This document shows, in pieces, positions 39,838 to 48,219 of a stretch of DNA of 64,000 nt (its first letter is position 1; every line of letters begins with the position of its first letter). The translations under genes and the position numbers were made by a program. Source of the stretch: Corynebacterium urinipleomorphum (lineage in GTDB: Bacteria; Actinomycetota; Actinomycetes; Mycobacteriales; Mycobacteriaceae); NCBI RefSeq assembly GCF_900155535.1, contig NZ_LT706963.1, positions 465,234-529,233 on the forward strand, given 5' to 3'. The notes under the pieces were generated by a model. That model was not told the DNA's origin, made no database searches, and saw only the letters and a list, made by a program, of their open reading frames with translations.

Positions 39838-40519
39838 CCTTGCGGGACAGATAGTTGCCTAAGAGCTGCGCCAGCTGGACGATGACCACGATGGTGATCA
39901 CGGCCAGCCAGGTGACCTCCGGCTGGTAGGCGCGGTAGCCGTAGACGATAGCGAAGTCACCCAGACCGCCGCCGCCGATGTAGCCCGCCATGGCGGACAT
40001 GTCGATCACGGCGATGAAGATGAAGGTGAAGCCCAGGATCAGCGGGCCGAGTGCCTCGGGGATGATCACGGTGCGGATGATGCGCCACGGGCCCGCACCC
40101 ATTGCGCGGGCTGCCTCGATCACGCCCGGGTCGATGGCCACGAGGTTCTGTTCCACGATGCGCGCCACAGTGAATGTGGCGGTGACGCACATGACGAAGG
40201 TGGCGGCTTCGCGGCCGATGGTGGTGCCCACCACCGCCAGAGTCACGGCGTAGAGCATGGCGATCATGATGATGAACGGGATCGGCCTGAAGAAGTTCAC
40301 CAGGATGTTCAGCACCCAGTAGACCGCCTTGTTCTGCAGCACGCCGCCCTGGCGGGTGGTGTACAGGAACAGGCCGATGATCAGGCCGAAGAACCCACCC
40401 ACGATCATGGTGATGACCACCATGAACAGGGTGTCGCCAATCGCGTCGAGGTAGGTGGGGCCGAGACGGTCCCAGTCGACGCCGCCGGCGGCGAGAATCA
40501 AGTCATTCGTCGCGTGCAT
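39824..40519 (-). CDS. metI: methionine ABC transporter permease
   Basis: 231 residues with five to six membrane helices. The EAA loop is VIEAARAMGAGPWRIIRTVI, typical of MetI. Third gene of metQ-metN-metI; its start abuts the metN stop by one shared base (TAATG). Imports L- and D-methionine with its partners. Confidence 0.93.
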   Translation of the reverse strand: MHATNDLILAAGGVDWDRLGPTYLDAIGDTLFMVVITMIVGGFFGLIIGLFLYTTRQGGVLQNKAVYWVLNILVNFFRPIPFIIMIAMLYAVTLAVVGTTIGREAATFVMCVTATFTVARIVEQNLVAIDPGVIEAARAMGAGPWRIIRTVIIPEALGPLILGFTFIFIAVIDMSAMAGYIGGGGLGDFAIVYGYRAYQPEVTWLAVITIVVIVQLAQLLGNYLSRKVMRR

Positions 40520-41592
40520 TAATTAGCCTCCCCAGTGCTGGTGCTGCGGCTACCACGGCCGCCGGTGATCTCGTCAATCGTGGTGGTTCGACGCAGGGTG
40601 GAGTAGAACTCCTCGATGGCCTCCTGGTTGCCGGTCAGGCGCACCGTCATTTTGCCGAAGGAGTGGTCCTGCAGCGTGGTCACGCTGCCGTGGACAACAT
40701 CCAGGTCCACGCCGCGCTCCTGGAGCTTGGCTGCGGCGGAGAAGAACCCGGACTCAGCAGTCAGGTCGACGGTGAACAGACGCCCGTCTCTGTGCATGAG
40801 CTCGCGTTCTTCAGCTGGGGACGGGGTGTTGCGCAGGCTGGTGGACACGAAACGCTGCGCTACCTGCGTCTGCGGGTTAGAGAAGACCTCGTAGACCGAG
40901 CCGTGCTCGACAACGCGGCCGTTTTCCATCACAGCCACCTTGTCGGCGATTGCGCGGATGACATCCATCTCGTGGGTGATCACCACAATGGTGATGCCGG
41001 TGCGCTCATTGACCTCCTTGAGCAGAGCCAGGACTTCCTGGGTGGTCTCGGGGTCGAGGGCGGAGGTGGCTTCGTCGGCAAGCAGCAGCGAAGGGCTTGT
41101 GGCGAGCGCGCGTGCGATGCCGACCCTCTGCTTCTGGCCTCCGGAAAGCTGCTCCGGGTAGTTCGTGCCGCGCTCGGCGAGGCCGACGAAGTCGAGCAAC
41201 TCTGCCACGCGGGCCTTGCGGTCCGCGGAGCTCATCTCGGTCATCTTCAGCGGGTACTCAACGTTGCCCGCCGCGTTCAGCGACGAGAACAGGTTGAACT
41301 GCTGGAAGATCATGCCGATGTTGCGGCGCACCTCGCGCAGCTGCTTGGCCGGCATGCCGACGATGTCGGTGCCGTCCAGCAAGATCTGGCCCGAGGTGGG
41401 GGTGTCCAGCCCGTTGATCATGCGCACGAGCGTGGACTTGCCGGCACCCGAGTATCCGATCACGCCCAGGATCTCGCCCGGTTCGACGGTGAGATTGACG
41501 TTGTCCAACGCGACGACGTCGGCGCCTTTCTTCCCGGACCGGAACACCTTGTTCACGTCCCGGAATTCGACCCGGGTGCCGGTTGCGGCCAT
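40519..41592 (-). CDS. metN: methionine ABC transporter ATP-binding protein
   Basis: 357 residues. Walker A GYSGAGKSTLVR, signature LSGGQKQRVGIARAL, Walker B LLLADEATSALDPE. The C-terminal NIL domain (about residues 275-345) lets methionine inside the cell inhibit the transporter. Start overlaps the metQ stop by one base. Confidence 0.96.
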   Translation of the reverse strand: MAATGTRVEFRDVNKVFRSGKKGADVVALDNVNLTVEPGEILGVIGYSGAGKSTLVRMINGLDTPTSGQILLDGTDIVGMPAKQLREVRRNIGMIFQQFNLFSSLNAAGNVEYPLKMTEMSSADRKARVAELLDFVGLAERGTNYPEQLSGGQKQRVGIARALATSPSLLLADEATSALDPETTQEVLALLKEVNERTGITIVVITHEMDVIRAIADKVAVMENGRVVEHGSVYEVFSNPQTQVAQRFVSTSLRNTPSPAEERELMHRDGRLFTVDLTAESGFFSAAAKLQERGVDLDVVHGSVTTLQDHSFGKMTVRLTGNQEAIEEFYSTLRRTTTIDEITGGRGSRSTSTGEAN

Positions 41593-42482
41593 TACTTCGA
41601 TTCCTCCACGAGGCGGTCGAGGATCTTGTTCAGGTCCTCCTTGGACTTCTGGACCTGGACGGCGGTGCCGTTGGAGTCCTCGTTCAAGGCCTCGGTGACC
41701 TCGGGGGTCTGCCAGATCTCAACGAGCTTCTCGTACGTCGGGTTGTCGATGTCCTCGGCGCGGACGGCGAAGATGTTGATGTACGGCTCAGCCAGCTCGG
41801 AGTTCGGGTCGTCGGAAGCGACAGCAGTGGATGCGTCGATGCCGGCGCGGGAGAGCCAGTTGTTGTTGATGATTGCCGGGTCGCCCTGGTTGTACGCCGT
41901 CGGGGTCTGGGAAGCATCGACCGGGGTGACCTCGACCTTGGAGCCTTCCTTGTCGATGTCGGCCGGGGTCGGGTTCAGCTTGTCAGCGCCGTCCTTGACC
42001 TTGACCAGACCAGCCTGGACGAGCACGTTGATGGCGCGGCCCTGGTTGGACGGGTCGTTCGGGATGGCGACCTTCTGGCCCTCGATGCCGTCGAGGCTGT
42101 CGTGGTCCTTCCAGAACAGGCCGAGGGTGTTGATCTCGGCGGAGCCGACGATGCGCAGGTCCTCGCCAGAGGAGGCCTCGTACTGGGCCAGGTAGAGGAT
42201 GTGCTGGAACTTGTTCACGTCGATCTGGTTCTCAGCCAGTGCCGGGTTCACCGGGGTGTACTCGGTGAAGGGGACGAGCTCGAGATCGATGCCCTCTTCC
42301 TTCGCCTTGTCCACAAAGACAGACCAAGCCTTCTGGTCGGAGTCGGTGGTGCCGATGCGGACGACCTGGTCGTCGCCGTTGTCGCCTGCGGCGTTGTCTG
42401 CGGAATCAGAGGAGCACGCAACCAGGCCGGTGGCAGCCAGGACGGAGGCTGCGGCGGTTGCGATTACACGGTTGAGGCGCAT
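41592..42482 (-). CDS. metQ: methionine-binding lipoprotein
   Basis: 296 residues. Signal peptide with lipobox GLVAC (Cys23) followed by SSDSADN. NLPA family: VRIGTTDSDQKAWSVFVDKA, LELVPFTEYTPVNPALAENQ. First gene of the operon. Upstream at 42545-42560, TGTAC-N6-GTCTA loosely resembles the McbR site TAGAC-N6-GTCTA. Confidence 0.93.
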   Translation of the reverse strand: MRLNRVIATAAASVLAATGLVACSSDSADNAAGDNGDDQVVRIGTTDSDQKAWSVFVDKAKEEGIDLELVPFTEYTPVNPALAENQIDVNKFQHILYLAQYEASSGEDLRIVGSAEINTLGLFWKDHDSLDGIEGQKVAIPNDPSNQGRAINVLVQAGLVKVKDGADKLNPTPADIDKEGSKVEVTPVDASQTPTAYNQGDPAIINNNWLSRAGIDASTAVASDDPNSELAEPYINIFAVRAEDIDNPTYEKLVEIWQTPEVTEALNEDSNGTAVQVQKSKEDLNKILDRLVEESK

Positions 42483-42589
42483 GTCGCTTCCTGCTCTTTC
42501 TTAGTCTTCGGGGGAAATGAACGTGAGAAGAATGTAACACCGTGTGTACCGCTTAGTCTAGTTTGGGTACGCGCCAAGTAATCCGTGAT

Positions 42590-42605
42590 TAGAACGCAGT
42601 TTCGA
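42590..42605. promoter_or_regulatory. degenerate LexA-box candidate before dnaE2
   Basis: TAGAACGCAGTTTCGA compared with TCGAACANNTGTTCGA: both half-sites are recognisable, with four mismatches at fixed positions. It lies 13 bases before the dnaE2 GTG, consistent with SOS control of DnaE2. Confidence 0.5.
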
Positions 42606-42618
42606 TAATGGGTAGTCT

Positions 42619-45600
42619 GTGGATGTGGATTTTCGTGGTGGGGAAGGCTTGTCCTGGTCGCGGCTGGAGCGTGTTCTGTCCGGCCGCCCCGGTCCCACGC
42701 CTATCCCCGCGGACCATGCCCGCGAGCCCGCGCGCGACCGGATTCCGCTGGGGGAGCCGGCAGTGCCGTTTGCGGAGCTGCATGCCGTGTCCACCTACAG
42801 TTTCCTCTCGGACACTGGCGGCGCGAGCGAGCCGGAAGAGCTTGTCGCCCGTGCGCGCGAGCTCGGGCTATCCGCACTCGGATTGCTGGACAGGGATGGT
42901 TTCTACGGCGCAGTGAAATTCGCTGAAGCCGCGGCGGAAGCCGACGTGTCCACGGTATTCGGGGCGGAGCTCTCGCTTATCGACGGCCCTCCGCTCCCCC
43001 TCATCGCCCGCGGCCCCGAAGGGTACCGCCGCCTGTCCCACCTCATGGCCCGTGCGCACATGACGGGAGGGGGGAAGGGCGTTGTGTATTACCCGCCCCT
43101 GCCCGACATCGCCGCGGAACTGGACGGCGCGTGCATCGCCTTGGCGGGCTGGCGGTGGGCCGGCCGTATCGACGATCTGATCGAATCATTCGGACTAGAC
43201 CGAGTGGTCAGGGAATTCGAAGTGTCCATGCTGCCCGAGGACGCTGACAGGCATGCGGCGCTGCGGGTGTATCCGCAGGTCCCTGCCATTGTCACTGCTG
43301 CCCCCGGTGCGGCCACCCGGGAGCGGGCGAGGTTGGCGGGGGCGAAGAGGGCACTGGGGCGCAGAGAAGCGATTGTGTCTGCATACCGCGACGTGCACCC
43401 GATGGGCGCGAACTGGCTGCGCTCGGGCGAACAATTGCTGGCGATGGCACCTGATTGCGCCGACGCCGTCGCGTTCACCGTCGAGCTGGCCCGGCAATGC
43501 GCGTTCACCTTGGACCTCGTCGTGCCGCAACTGCCGCGCTTTCCCACTCCCGACGGGCACGACGAGATGAGCTGGCTGCGGCAGCTTGTGGCGGAGCGCG
43601 GGCGCGAACGCTACGCCGCACGCCCCGACGACGTGCGTGAGCGTGCCCGCGCGCAGATCGAGCATGAGCTGAACGTCATTGAGCAGCTCGGCTTCCCCGG
43701 GTATTTCCTCATCGTCGACGACCTCGTCTCCTTTTGCCGCGACGCCGACATTCTCTGCCAAGGGCGCGGGTCCGCCGCGAATTCCGCGGTGTGCTTCGCA
43801 CTGGGGATCACGAATGTCGAGCCGACCTCCGCCGGCCTGCTTTTTGAGCGCTTCCTGTCCCCGGACCGCGACGGCCCGCCCGACATCGACATCGACATTG
43901 AATCCGGCCGCCGCGAAGAAGTCATCCAGTACACCTACGCCACCTACGGCCGCGAAAATGCCGCGCAGGTGGCCAACGTGATCACGTACCGCACGAAAGG
44001 CGCGGTGCGCGACGCCGCCCGCGCACTCGGGTACCCGCAGGGCGCCGCCGACGCGTGGTCGAAGGGCATTGCTGAACCGCCTCCGCGCGTGGAGGCCCTC
44101 GCCGCACAGCTGAAAGGTCAACCGCGCCACCTGGGCATCCACTCCGGCGGCATGGTGATCTGCGACCGGCCCATCGCCGACGTGGTGCCCACCGAATGGG
44201 CGCGCATGGAGGGCCGCTCCGTGGTGCAGTGGGACAAAGACGACTGCGCCGCCGCCGGCCTGGTCAAATTCGACCTGCTCGGGTTGGGCATGCTCGAGGC
44301 GCTGCACCACATGATCGACCTTGTGCGGGAGACCACCGGCCGCGAGGTGAAGCTGTGGGAGCTCGACCTCGCCGACCCCAGTGTCTACGAGATGCTCTGC
44401 CGCGCCGATGCCGTCGGCGTGTTCCAGGTGGAATCCCGCGCGCAGATGAACACCCTGCCGCGGCTGAAGCCGCGCCGATTCTTCGACCTGGTGGTGGAGG
44501 TAGCTCTGATCAGGCCCGGCCCGATCCAGGGCGGGTCCGTGCACCCGTACCTGCGCCGGCGCGACGGGCTTGAGCCTGTTGACTATGAGCATCCCGTGCT
44601 CGAGCGCTCCCTGGGCAAGACCTTGGGCATTCCGCTGTTCCAGGAGCAGCTCATGCAGATCGCCGTCGACGCCGCCGGTTTCTCCGGCGCTGAGGCCGAT
44701 TCGCTGCGCCGCGCCATGGGATCCAAACGCTCGCCCGCCAAGATGGCTGCCCTGCGTCAGCGATTTTTCGACGGCTGCTGGGACACGAACCGCATCGACG
44801 ACGCCACGGCCGACCGTCTGTGGCAGAAGATTGTCGCCTTTGCCGCCTACGGCTTCCCCGAATCCCACTCCCAGTCGTTCGCGTCCCTGGTGTATTTCTC
44901 CGCCTGGTTCAAGCGCTACTACCCGGCGGAATTCTGCGTGGGCTTGCTGCGTGCCCAGCCCATGGGGTTCTATTCCCCGCAGTCGCTCATCCAGGATGCC
45001 CGGCGTCACGGCATCACCGTCCTGCCTGTCAGCGTCAACGCCTCCGGTGTGGAGGCCCGCTGCATCGACTCCGGCACCATCCGTGTCGGCATGAACCTGA
45101 TCAAAGGGTTGGGCACGAAAGCCGCCGAGCGGATCGAAGCAGCCCAGGCTTCAAGTCCTTTCACCGGGATCCCCGACCTGTCTCGGCGCGCCGATCTCAC
45201 CGTCGAGCATGTCGAGGCTCTCGCCCGGGCCAGCGCTCTCGACTGCTTCGGCGTGGACCGCCGCCAAGCCCTCTGGCAAGCCGGCGTCGCCGCCACCGAA
45301 CGCGAGGGCATGCTGCCCGGCCTCTCGGCTATCGACGCCCCCTCACTCCCCGGCATGAACTCCTTCGAGCTCATGGCCGCCGACATCGCTTCCACCGGGG
45401 TCACCCCGGGGCTCATGCCGATGGACATGCTCCGCGATGCTCTCCGCGCCGACAATATCTTGACTGCGGTGGACCTGAAACGTGTCCCCGACGGCACCCG
45501 CATCCGCGTCGCCGGTGTAGTCACCCACCGTCAAGCCCCACGCACCGCCGGTGGCGTCACCTTCCTGGGTATGGAGGATGAGACCGGCTTGACCAACATC

Positions 45601-45774
45601 ATCATTCCGAAAGGCTTGTGGAACCGGCAGAAGATTCTCGCCCGCACCGCCAAAGCCCTGATCATCCGCGGCATCGTCGAGAACGCCTCCGGCGCTGTCA
45701 GCGTGCTCGCCGACAAGCTCGAGCCTTTGGAGATGGGGGAGTGGCTCACCCGCGGGTCCCGCGATTTCCGGTAG
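42619..45774 (+). CDS. dnaE2: error-prone DNA polymerase III alpha subunit DnaE2
   Basis: 1051 residues from GTG (a second GTG two codons on is an alternative). PHP domain at the N-terminus (ELHAVSTYSFLSDTGGASE), C-family palm with the catalytic PDIDIDIESGRREEV, fingers (FDLLGLGMLEALHHMIDLV) and an OB fold late in the protein (GVVTHRQAPRTAGGVTFLGM). It is shorter than replicative DnaE1 and lacks its C-terminal tau-binding part. It works with ImuA'/ImuB encoded 4-6 kb upstream. Confidence 0.95.
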   Translation: MDVDFRGGEGLSWSRLERVLSGRPGPTPIPADHAREPARDRIPLGEPAVPFAELHAVSTYSFLSDTGGASEPEELVARARELGLSALGLLDRDGFYGAVKFAEAAAEADVSTVFGAELSLIDGPPLPLIARGPEGYRRLSHLMARAHMTGGGKGVVYYPPLPDIAAELDGACIALAGWRWAGRIDDLIESFGLDRVVREFEVSMLPEDADRHAALRVYPQVPAIVTAAPGAATRERARLAGAKRALGRREAIVSAYRDVHPMGANWLRSGEQLLAMAPDCADAVAFTVELARQCAFTLDLVVPQLPRFPTPDGHDEMSWLRQLVAERGRERYAARPDDVRERARAQIEHELNVIEQLGFPGYFLIVDDLVSFCRDADILCQGRGSAANSAVCFALGITNVEPTSAGLLFERFLSPDRDGPPDIDIDIESGRREEVIQYTYATYGRENAAQVANVITYRTKGAVRDAARALGYPQGAADAWSKGIAEPPPRVEALAAQLKGQPRHLGIHSGGMVICDRPIADVVPTEWARMEGRSVVQWDKDDCAAAGLVKFDLLGLGMLEALHHMIDLVRETTGREVKLWELDLADPSVYEMLCRADAVGVFQVESRAQMNTLPRLKPRRFFDLVVEVALIRPGPIQGGSVHPYLRRRDGLEPVDYEHPVLERSLGKTLGIPLFQEQLMQIAVDAAGFSGAEADSLRRAMGSKRSPAKMAALRQRFFDGCWDTNRIDDATADRLWQKIVAFAAYGFPESHSQSFASLVYFSAWFKRYYPAEFCVGLLRAQPMGFYSPQSLIQDARRHGITVLPVSVNASGVEARCIDSGTIRVGMNLIKGLGTKAAERIEAAQASSPFTGIPDLSRRADLTVEHVEALARASALDCFGVDRRQALWQAGVAATEREGMLPGLSAIDAPSLPGMNSFELMAADIASTGVTPGLMPMDMLRDALRADNILTAVDLKRVPDGTRIRVAGVVTHRQAPRTAGGVTFLGMEDETGLTNIIIPKGLWNRQKILARTAKALIIRGIVENASGAVSVLADKLEPLEMGEWLTRGSRDFR

Positions 45775-46223
45775 ATGCCTTATTTCCCCCGGACCGTGCA
45801 TCGAAGACCTGAATATCCTGAATCGGAATCGCTCGTGTGCTTGGGACCGTAAGTGTTTGTGGGGGCGGTGAACGATTCGCAGGCACCAATATCCCCGAGA
45901 ACGCATAAGTGCAGGTAGACTGGCTATGCGTTTCCCCTTTATCTTGTCTGACGGACAAATCGTTCATTCGTTGGTCTTCACCAACGAGTGAATCTGTTTA
46001 CAACGCCTTGCGCCATCGTTTTCATAAGGCTAGGTCAGAGCCATCAGAACATCCCGGCGGGTTGCGGCGATGCAAACAGATTCACCCGCTGCACCAGGCA
46101 GGATGCAGTTGAAAGGGCGACCGCAAGGTCAAAGGTTCCTCACCGGACGCAGCCGAATATAAAGCATCGACTGAACCCGTTTCGATTCCACCCAGCTGAC
46201 CGGCTTGGATAACCTAAGCAGCG
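45775..46223. other. 449-base intergenic region with structured DNA
   Basis: It separates dnaE2 from the cytochrome b-like gene. It contains the inverted-repeat structure at 45965-46085 and otherwise no coding frame, tRNA or recognised riboswitch. Promoters for the next gene must lie here. Confidence 0.45.
45965..46085. repeat. 121-base structure with overlapping inverted repeats
   Basis: CATTCGTTGGT-CTTC-ACCAACGAGTG (45965-45990) forms an 11-base hairpin with one mismatch. Starting inside its right arm, GTGAATCTGTTT (45988-45999) pairs perfectly with AAACAGATTCAC (46074-46085). Because GTG (45988-45990) is shared, both stems cannot fully form at once, which is the arrangement of an RNA switch or attenuator. 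Confidence 0.65.
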
Positions 46224-47669
46224 ATGACTAGCAACAACATTCCTAAGGCCTCATCGCCCAACGATGTTCCGGTCGCGCCGAAACCTCCCGCGGCACTCCA
46301 GAAGCAAGAGAGTTCTGCACCGAATGCTTCGGCGACACCGGCTGCTCCGGCGGCCCCCAAGCCGCCCGCTGCCCCGGCAACGTCTGGTGCACCGAAACCG
46401 CCTGCTGCTCTCGCGGCACCAGGTGATAGTGCCCCCAAGCTTCCGGCGGCACCCGCGGCCCCAGCCGCGCCGGGTGCCGCAGCACCGAAGCCCCCAGCTG
46501 TGCCAGGGAACGCTGCACCGAAACCTCCTTCTGTTCCCCCAACACCAGGCGCTAGCGCCCCCAAGCCTCCGGCGGCGCCCGCGGCACCGGCTGCACCGGG
46601 AGGGGCCGCCCCGAAGCCTCCTGCTGCTCCTGCGGCGCCAGGGAACGCGGCACCGAAACCTCCGGCGGCACCCGGAAGTGCAAAACCTGCAGAACACACA
46701 AAGCCCGCGGCTGCCGACAAGCCGGCGGCGGCCGAGAAAGCGGCACTGGGGGAGAAGGAGGCGTCGGCAAGCGGTTGGCGTCGTGTAGCTGCGCTCGGCG
46801 TGCTTGGCCTGGCTGTGCTGTTGGCGCTGGTTGTGTTCGCGTCGAGGGCGTTTCTGAATAGCGGTGCGGGGCAGGACTTCCTGGCGCGCTACCCGGGGGA
46901 GAACCCGCTGCCGGATAACGCGCCGGTGGGGCTGCCGGGGTGGCTGGGCTGGTCGCACTTTTTCAACATGTTCTTGATGGCGCTGATTGTGAAGACGGGG
47001 CTGCAGGTGCGTACGCAGCGGAAACCGGATGCGTACTGGCGGCCGCGCAACGGCGGGAAAAAGATCAGTCTGACGTTGTGGATCCACTTGGCGCTGGATG
47101 TGCTGTGGATTGTCAACGGCGTGATCTTCGTGGTGCTGCTGTTCGCGACAGGACAGTGGATGCGCATCGTGCCCACGAGCTGGGAGGTGTTCCCGAACGC
47201 GCTGTCGGCGGGTCTGCAGTACCTCAGCCTGGATTGGCCGACGGAGAACGCGTGGGTGAATTACAACGCGCTGCAGCAGTTGGCGTACTTCGTCACTGTG
47301 TTCATCGCGGCGCCGCTGGCGATCGCGTCGGGCGTGCGCATGAGCTACTGGTGGAAGAACGAGTGGCAGACCGCGAACAAGATCTTCCCGGCGGCCGCGG
47401 CGCGGAAAATCCACTTCCCGGTGATGGTGTACTTCCTGGTGTTCGTGGTCGTTCACGTGGCTTTGGTGCTGGGCACCGGTGTGCTGCGCAACCTGAACAA
47501 CATGTACGCCGCGCGCGGGGACGTGAACCCGGATGTGTACGCGGACAACTGGCTGGGGTTCGTGATCTTCCTGGTGTCGCTCGCGGTGATCGCGGGCGCG
47601 TGGGTGGCCACGAAGCCGGCGGTGCTCGCGCCGCTCGCGCGCCGGTTCGGTGAGGTGACGGCGCGGTAG
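46224..47669 (+). CDS. cytochrome b/b6-domain membrane protein with Pro/Ala-rich N-terminus
   Basis: 481 residues. The first 185 are low-complexity Pro/Ala with repeated APKPPAAP units, ending in a Lys/Glu/Ala stretch. Then come about five membrane helices (WRRVAALGVLGLAVLLALVV, LTLWIHLALDVLWIVNGVIF, IHFPVMVYFLVFVVVHVALV) with His residues in helix positions fit for heme (WSHFFNMF, WIHLALD, VVVHVAL). Family: cytochrome b561/formate dehydrogenase gamma-like. No partner oxidoreductase lies beside it. Confidence 0.75.
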   Translation: MTSNNIPKASSPNDVPVAPKPPAALQKQESSAPNASATPAAPAAPKPPAAPATSGAPKPPAALAAPGDSAPKLPAAPAAPAAPGAAAPKPPAVPGNAAPKPPSVPPTPGASAPKPPAAPAAPAAPGGAAPKPPAAPAAPGNAAPKPPAAPGSAKPAEHTKPAAADKPAAAEKAALGEKEASASGWRRVAALGVLGLAVLLALVVFASRAFLNSGAGQDFLARYPGENPLPDNAPVGLPGWLGWSHFFNMFLMALIVKTGLQVRTQRKPDAYWRPRNGGKKISLTLWIHLALDVLWIVNGVIFVVLLFATGQWMRIVPTSWEVFPNALSAGLQYLSLDWPTENAWVNYNALQQLAYFVTVFIAAPLAIASGVRMSYWWKNEWQTANKIFPAAAARKIHFPVMVYFLVFVVVHVALVLGTGVLRNLNNMYAARGDVNPDVYADNWLGFVIFLVSLAVIAGAWVATKPAVLAPLARRFGEVTAR

Positions 47670-47679
47670 GGTAGCGCTC

Positions 47680-48219
47680 ATGGAGCGACCCCCAGAGACC
47701 GGAAACACACGCGGGAGGCACGCGCGCGCGGACGAACCCGCGCCCCAGCTCCCCACGTCCGCTAAAGAAATGAACCCGGTCTCGCGGAAGCTCATTATCG
47801 CGCGCTACATATCGCAGACGATCTGGGCGCTTCTCATCGCGGGGAGTTTTCTCGCGGCGCAGCTCTCGCTCGGCGGCTGGTGGTGGGTCGGCGCGGCGGT
47901 CACAGGCGCGTGGTTCGTGTTCCAGGCCATCATGATCCCGCTGCGCGTACAGAATACGGGGTGGCTGGAAACGGACAATGAGCTGCTCATTTCCAAGGGC
48001 AAGATCAACCAGACGTTCACGGTCGTGCCGTACGGGCGCATCCAGTTCGTGGACGTCACCACGGGGCCGTTCACGCGTCCGCTGGGCCTGAAAAGCGTGA
48101 GTCTCCACACAGCATCCGCATCGACGGACGCGACGATTCCCGGACTCGCGGCAGCAGACGCCGACGCGTTGCGCGAGCGTCTCGCCGTCGGCGCACGTGA
48201 GCGGATGAGCGGCCTGTGA
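47680..48219 (+). CDS. bacterial PH-domain membrane protein (YdbS-like)
   Basis: 179 residues. A basic cytoplasmic N-terminus, two membrane helices (about residues 48-90) and a bPH2 domain with RVQNTGWLETDNELLISKG and RIQFVDVTTGPFTRPLGLKS. Its stop overlaps the next gene, and pairs of PH-domain membrane proteins like YdbS/YdbT are common. Function unknown; linked to envelope stress in Bacillus. Confidence 0.82.
   Translation: MERPPETGNTRGRHARADEPAPQLPTSAKEMNPVSRKLIIARYISQTIWALLIAGSFLAAQLSLGGWWWVGAAVTGAWFVFQAIMIPLRVQNTGWLETDNELLISKGKINQTFTVVPYGRIQFVDVTTGPFTRPLGLKSVSLHTASASTDATIPGLAAADADALRERLAVGARERMSGL

Noticed and set aside
40663-42581. Long plus-strand frames over metN and metQ
   Set aside because: Antisense shadows of well-conserved transporter genes.
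43195-45009. 604-codon open frame antisense to dnaE2
   Set aside because: Shadow of dnaE2; His/Arg/Gly-rich composition without motif or ribosome binding site.
46224-46770. DNA-level repeat (variable tandem repeat) in the cytochrome b-like gene
   Set aside because: The repeat is in the protein (APKPPAAP) with varied codons; no exact DNA unit is repeated often enough to call a tandem array.
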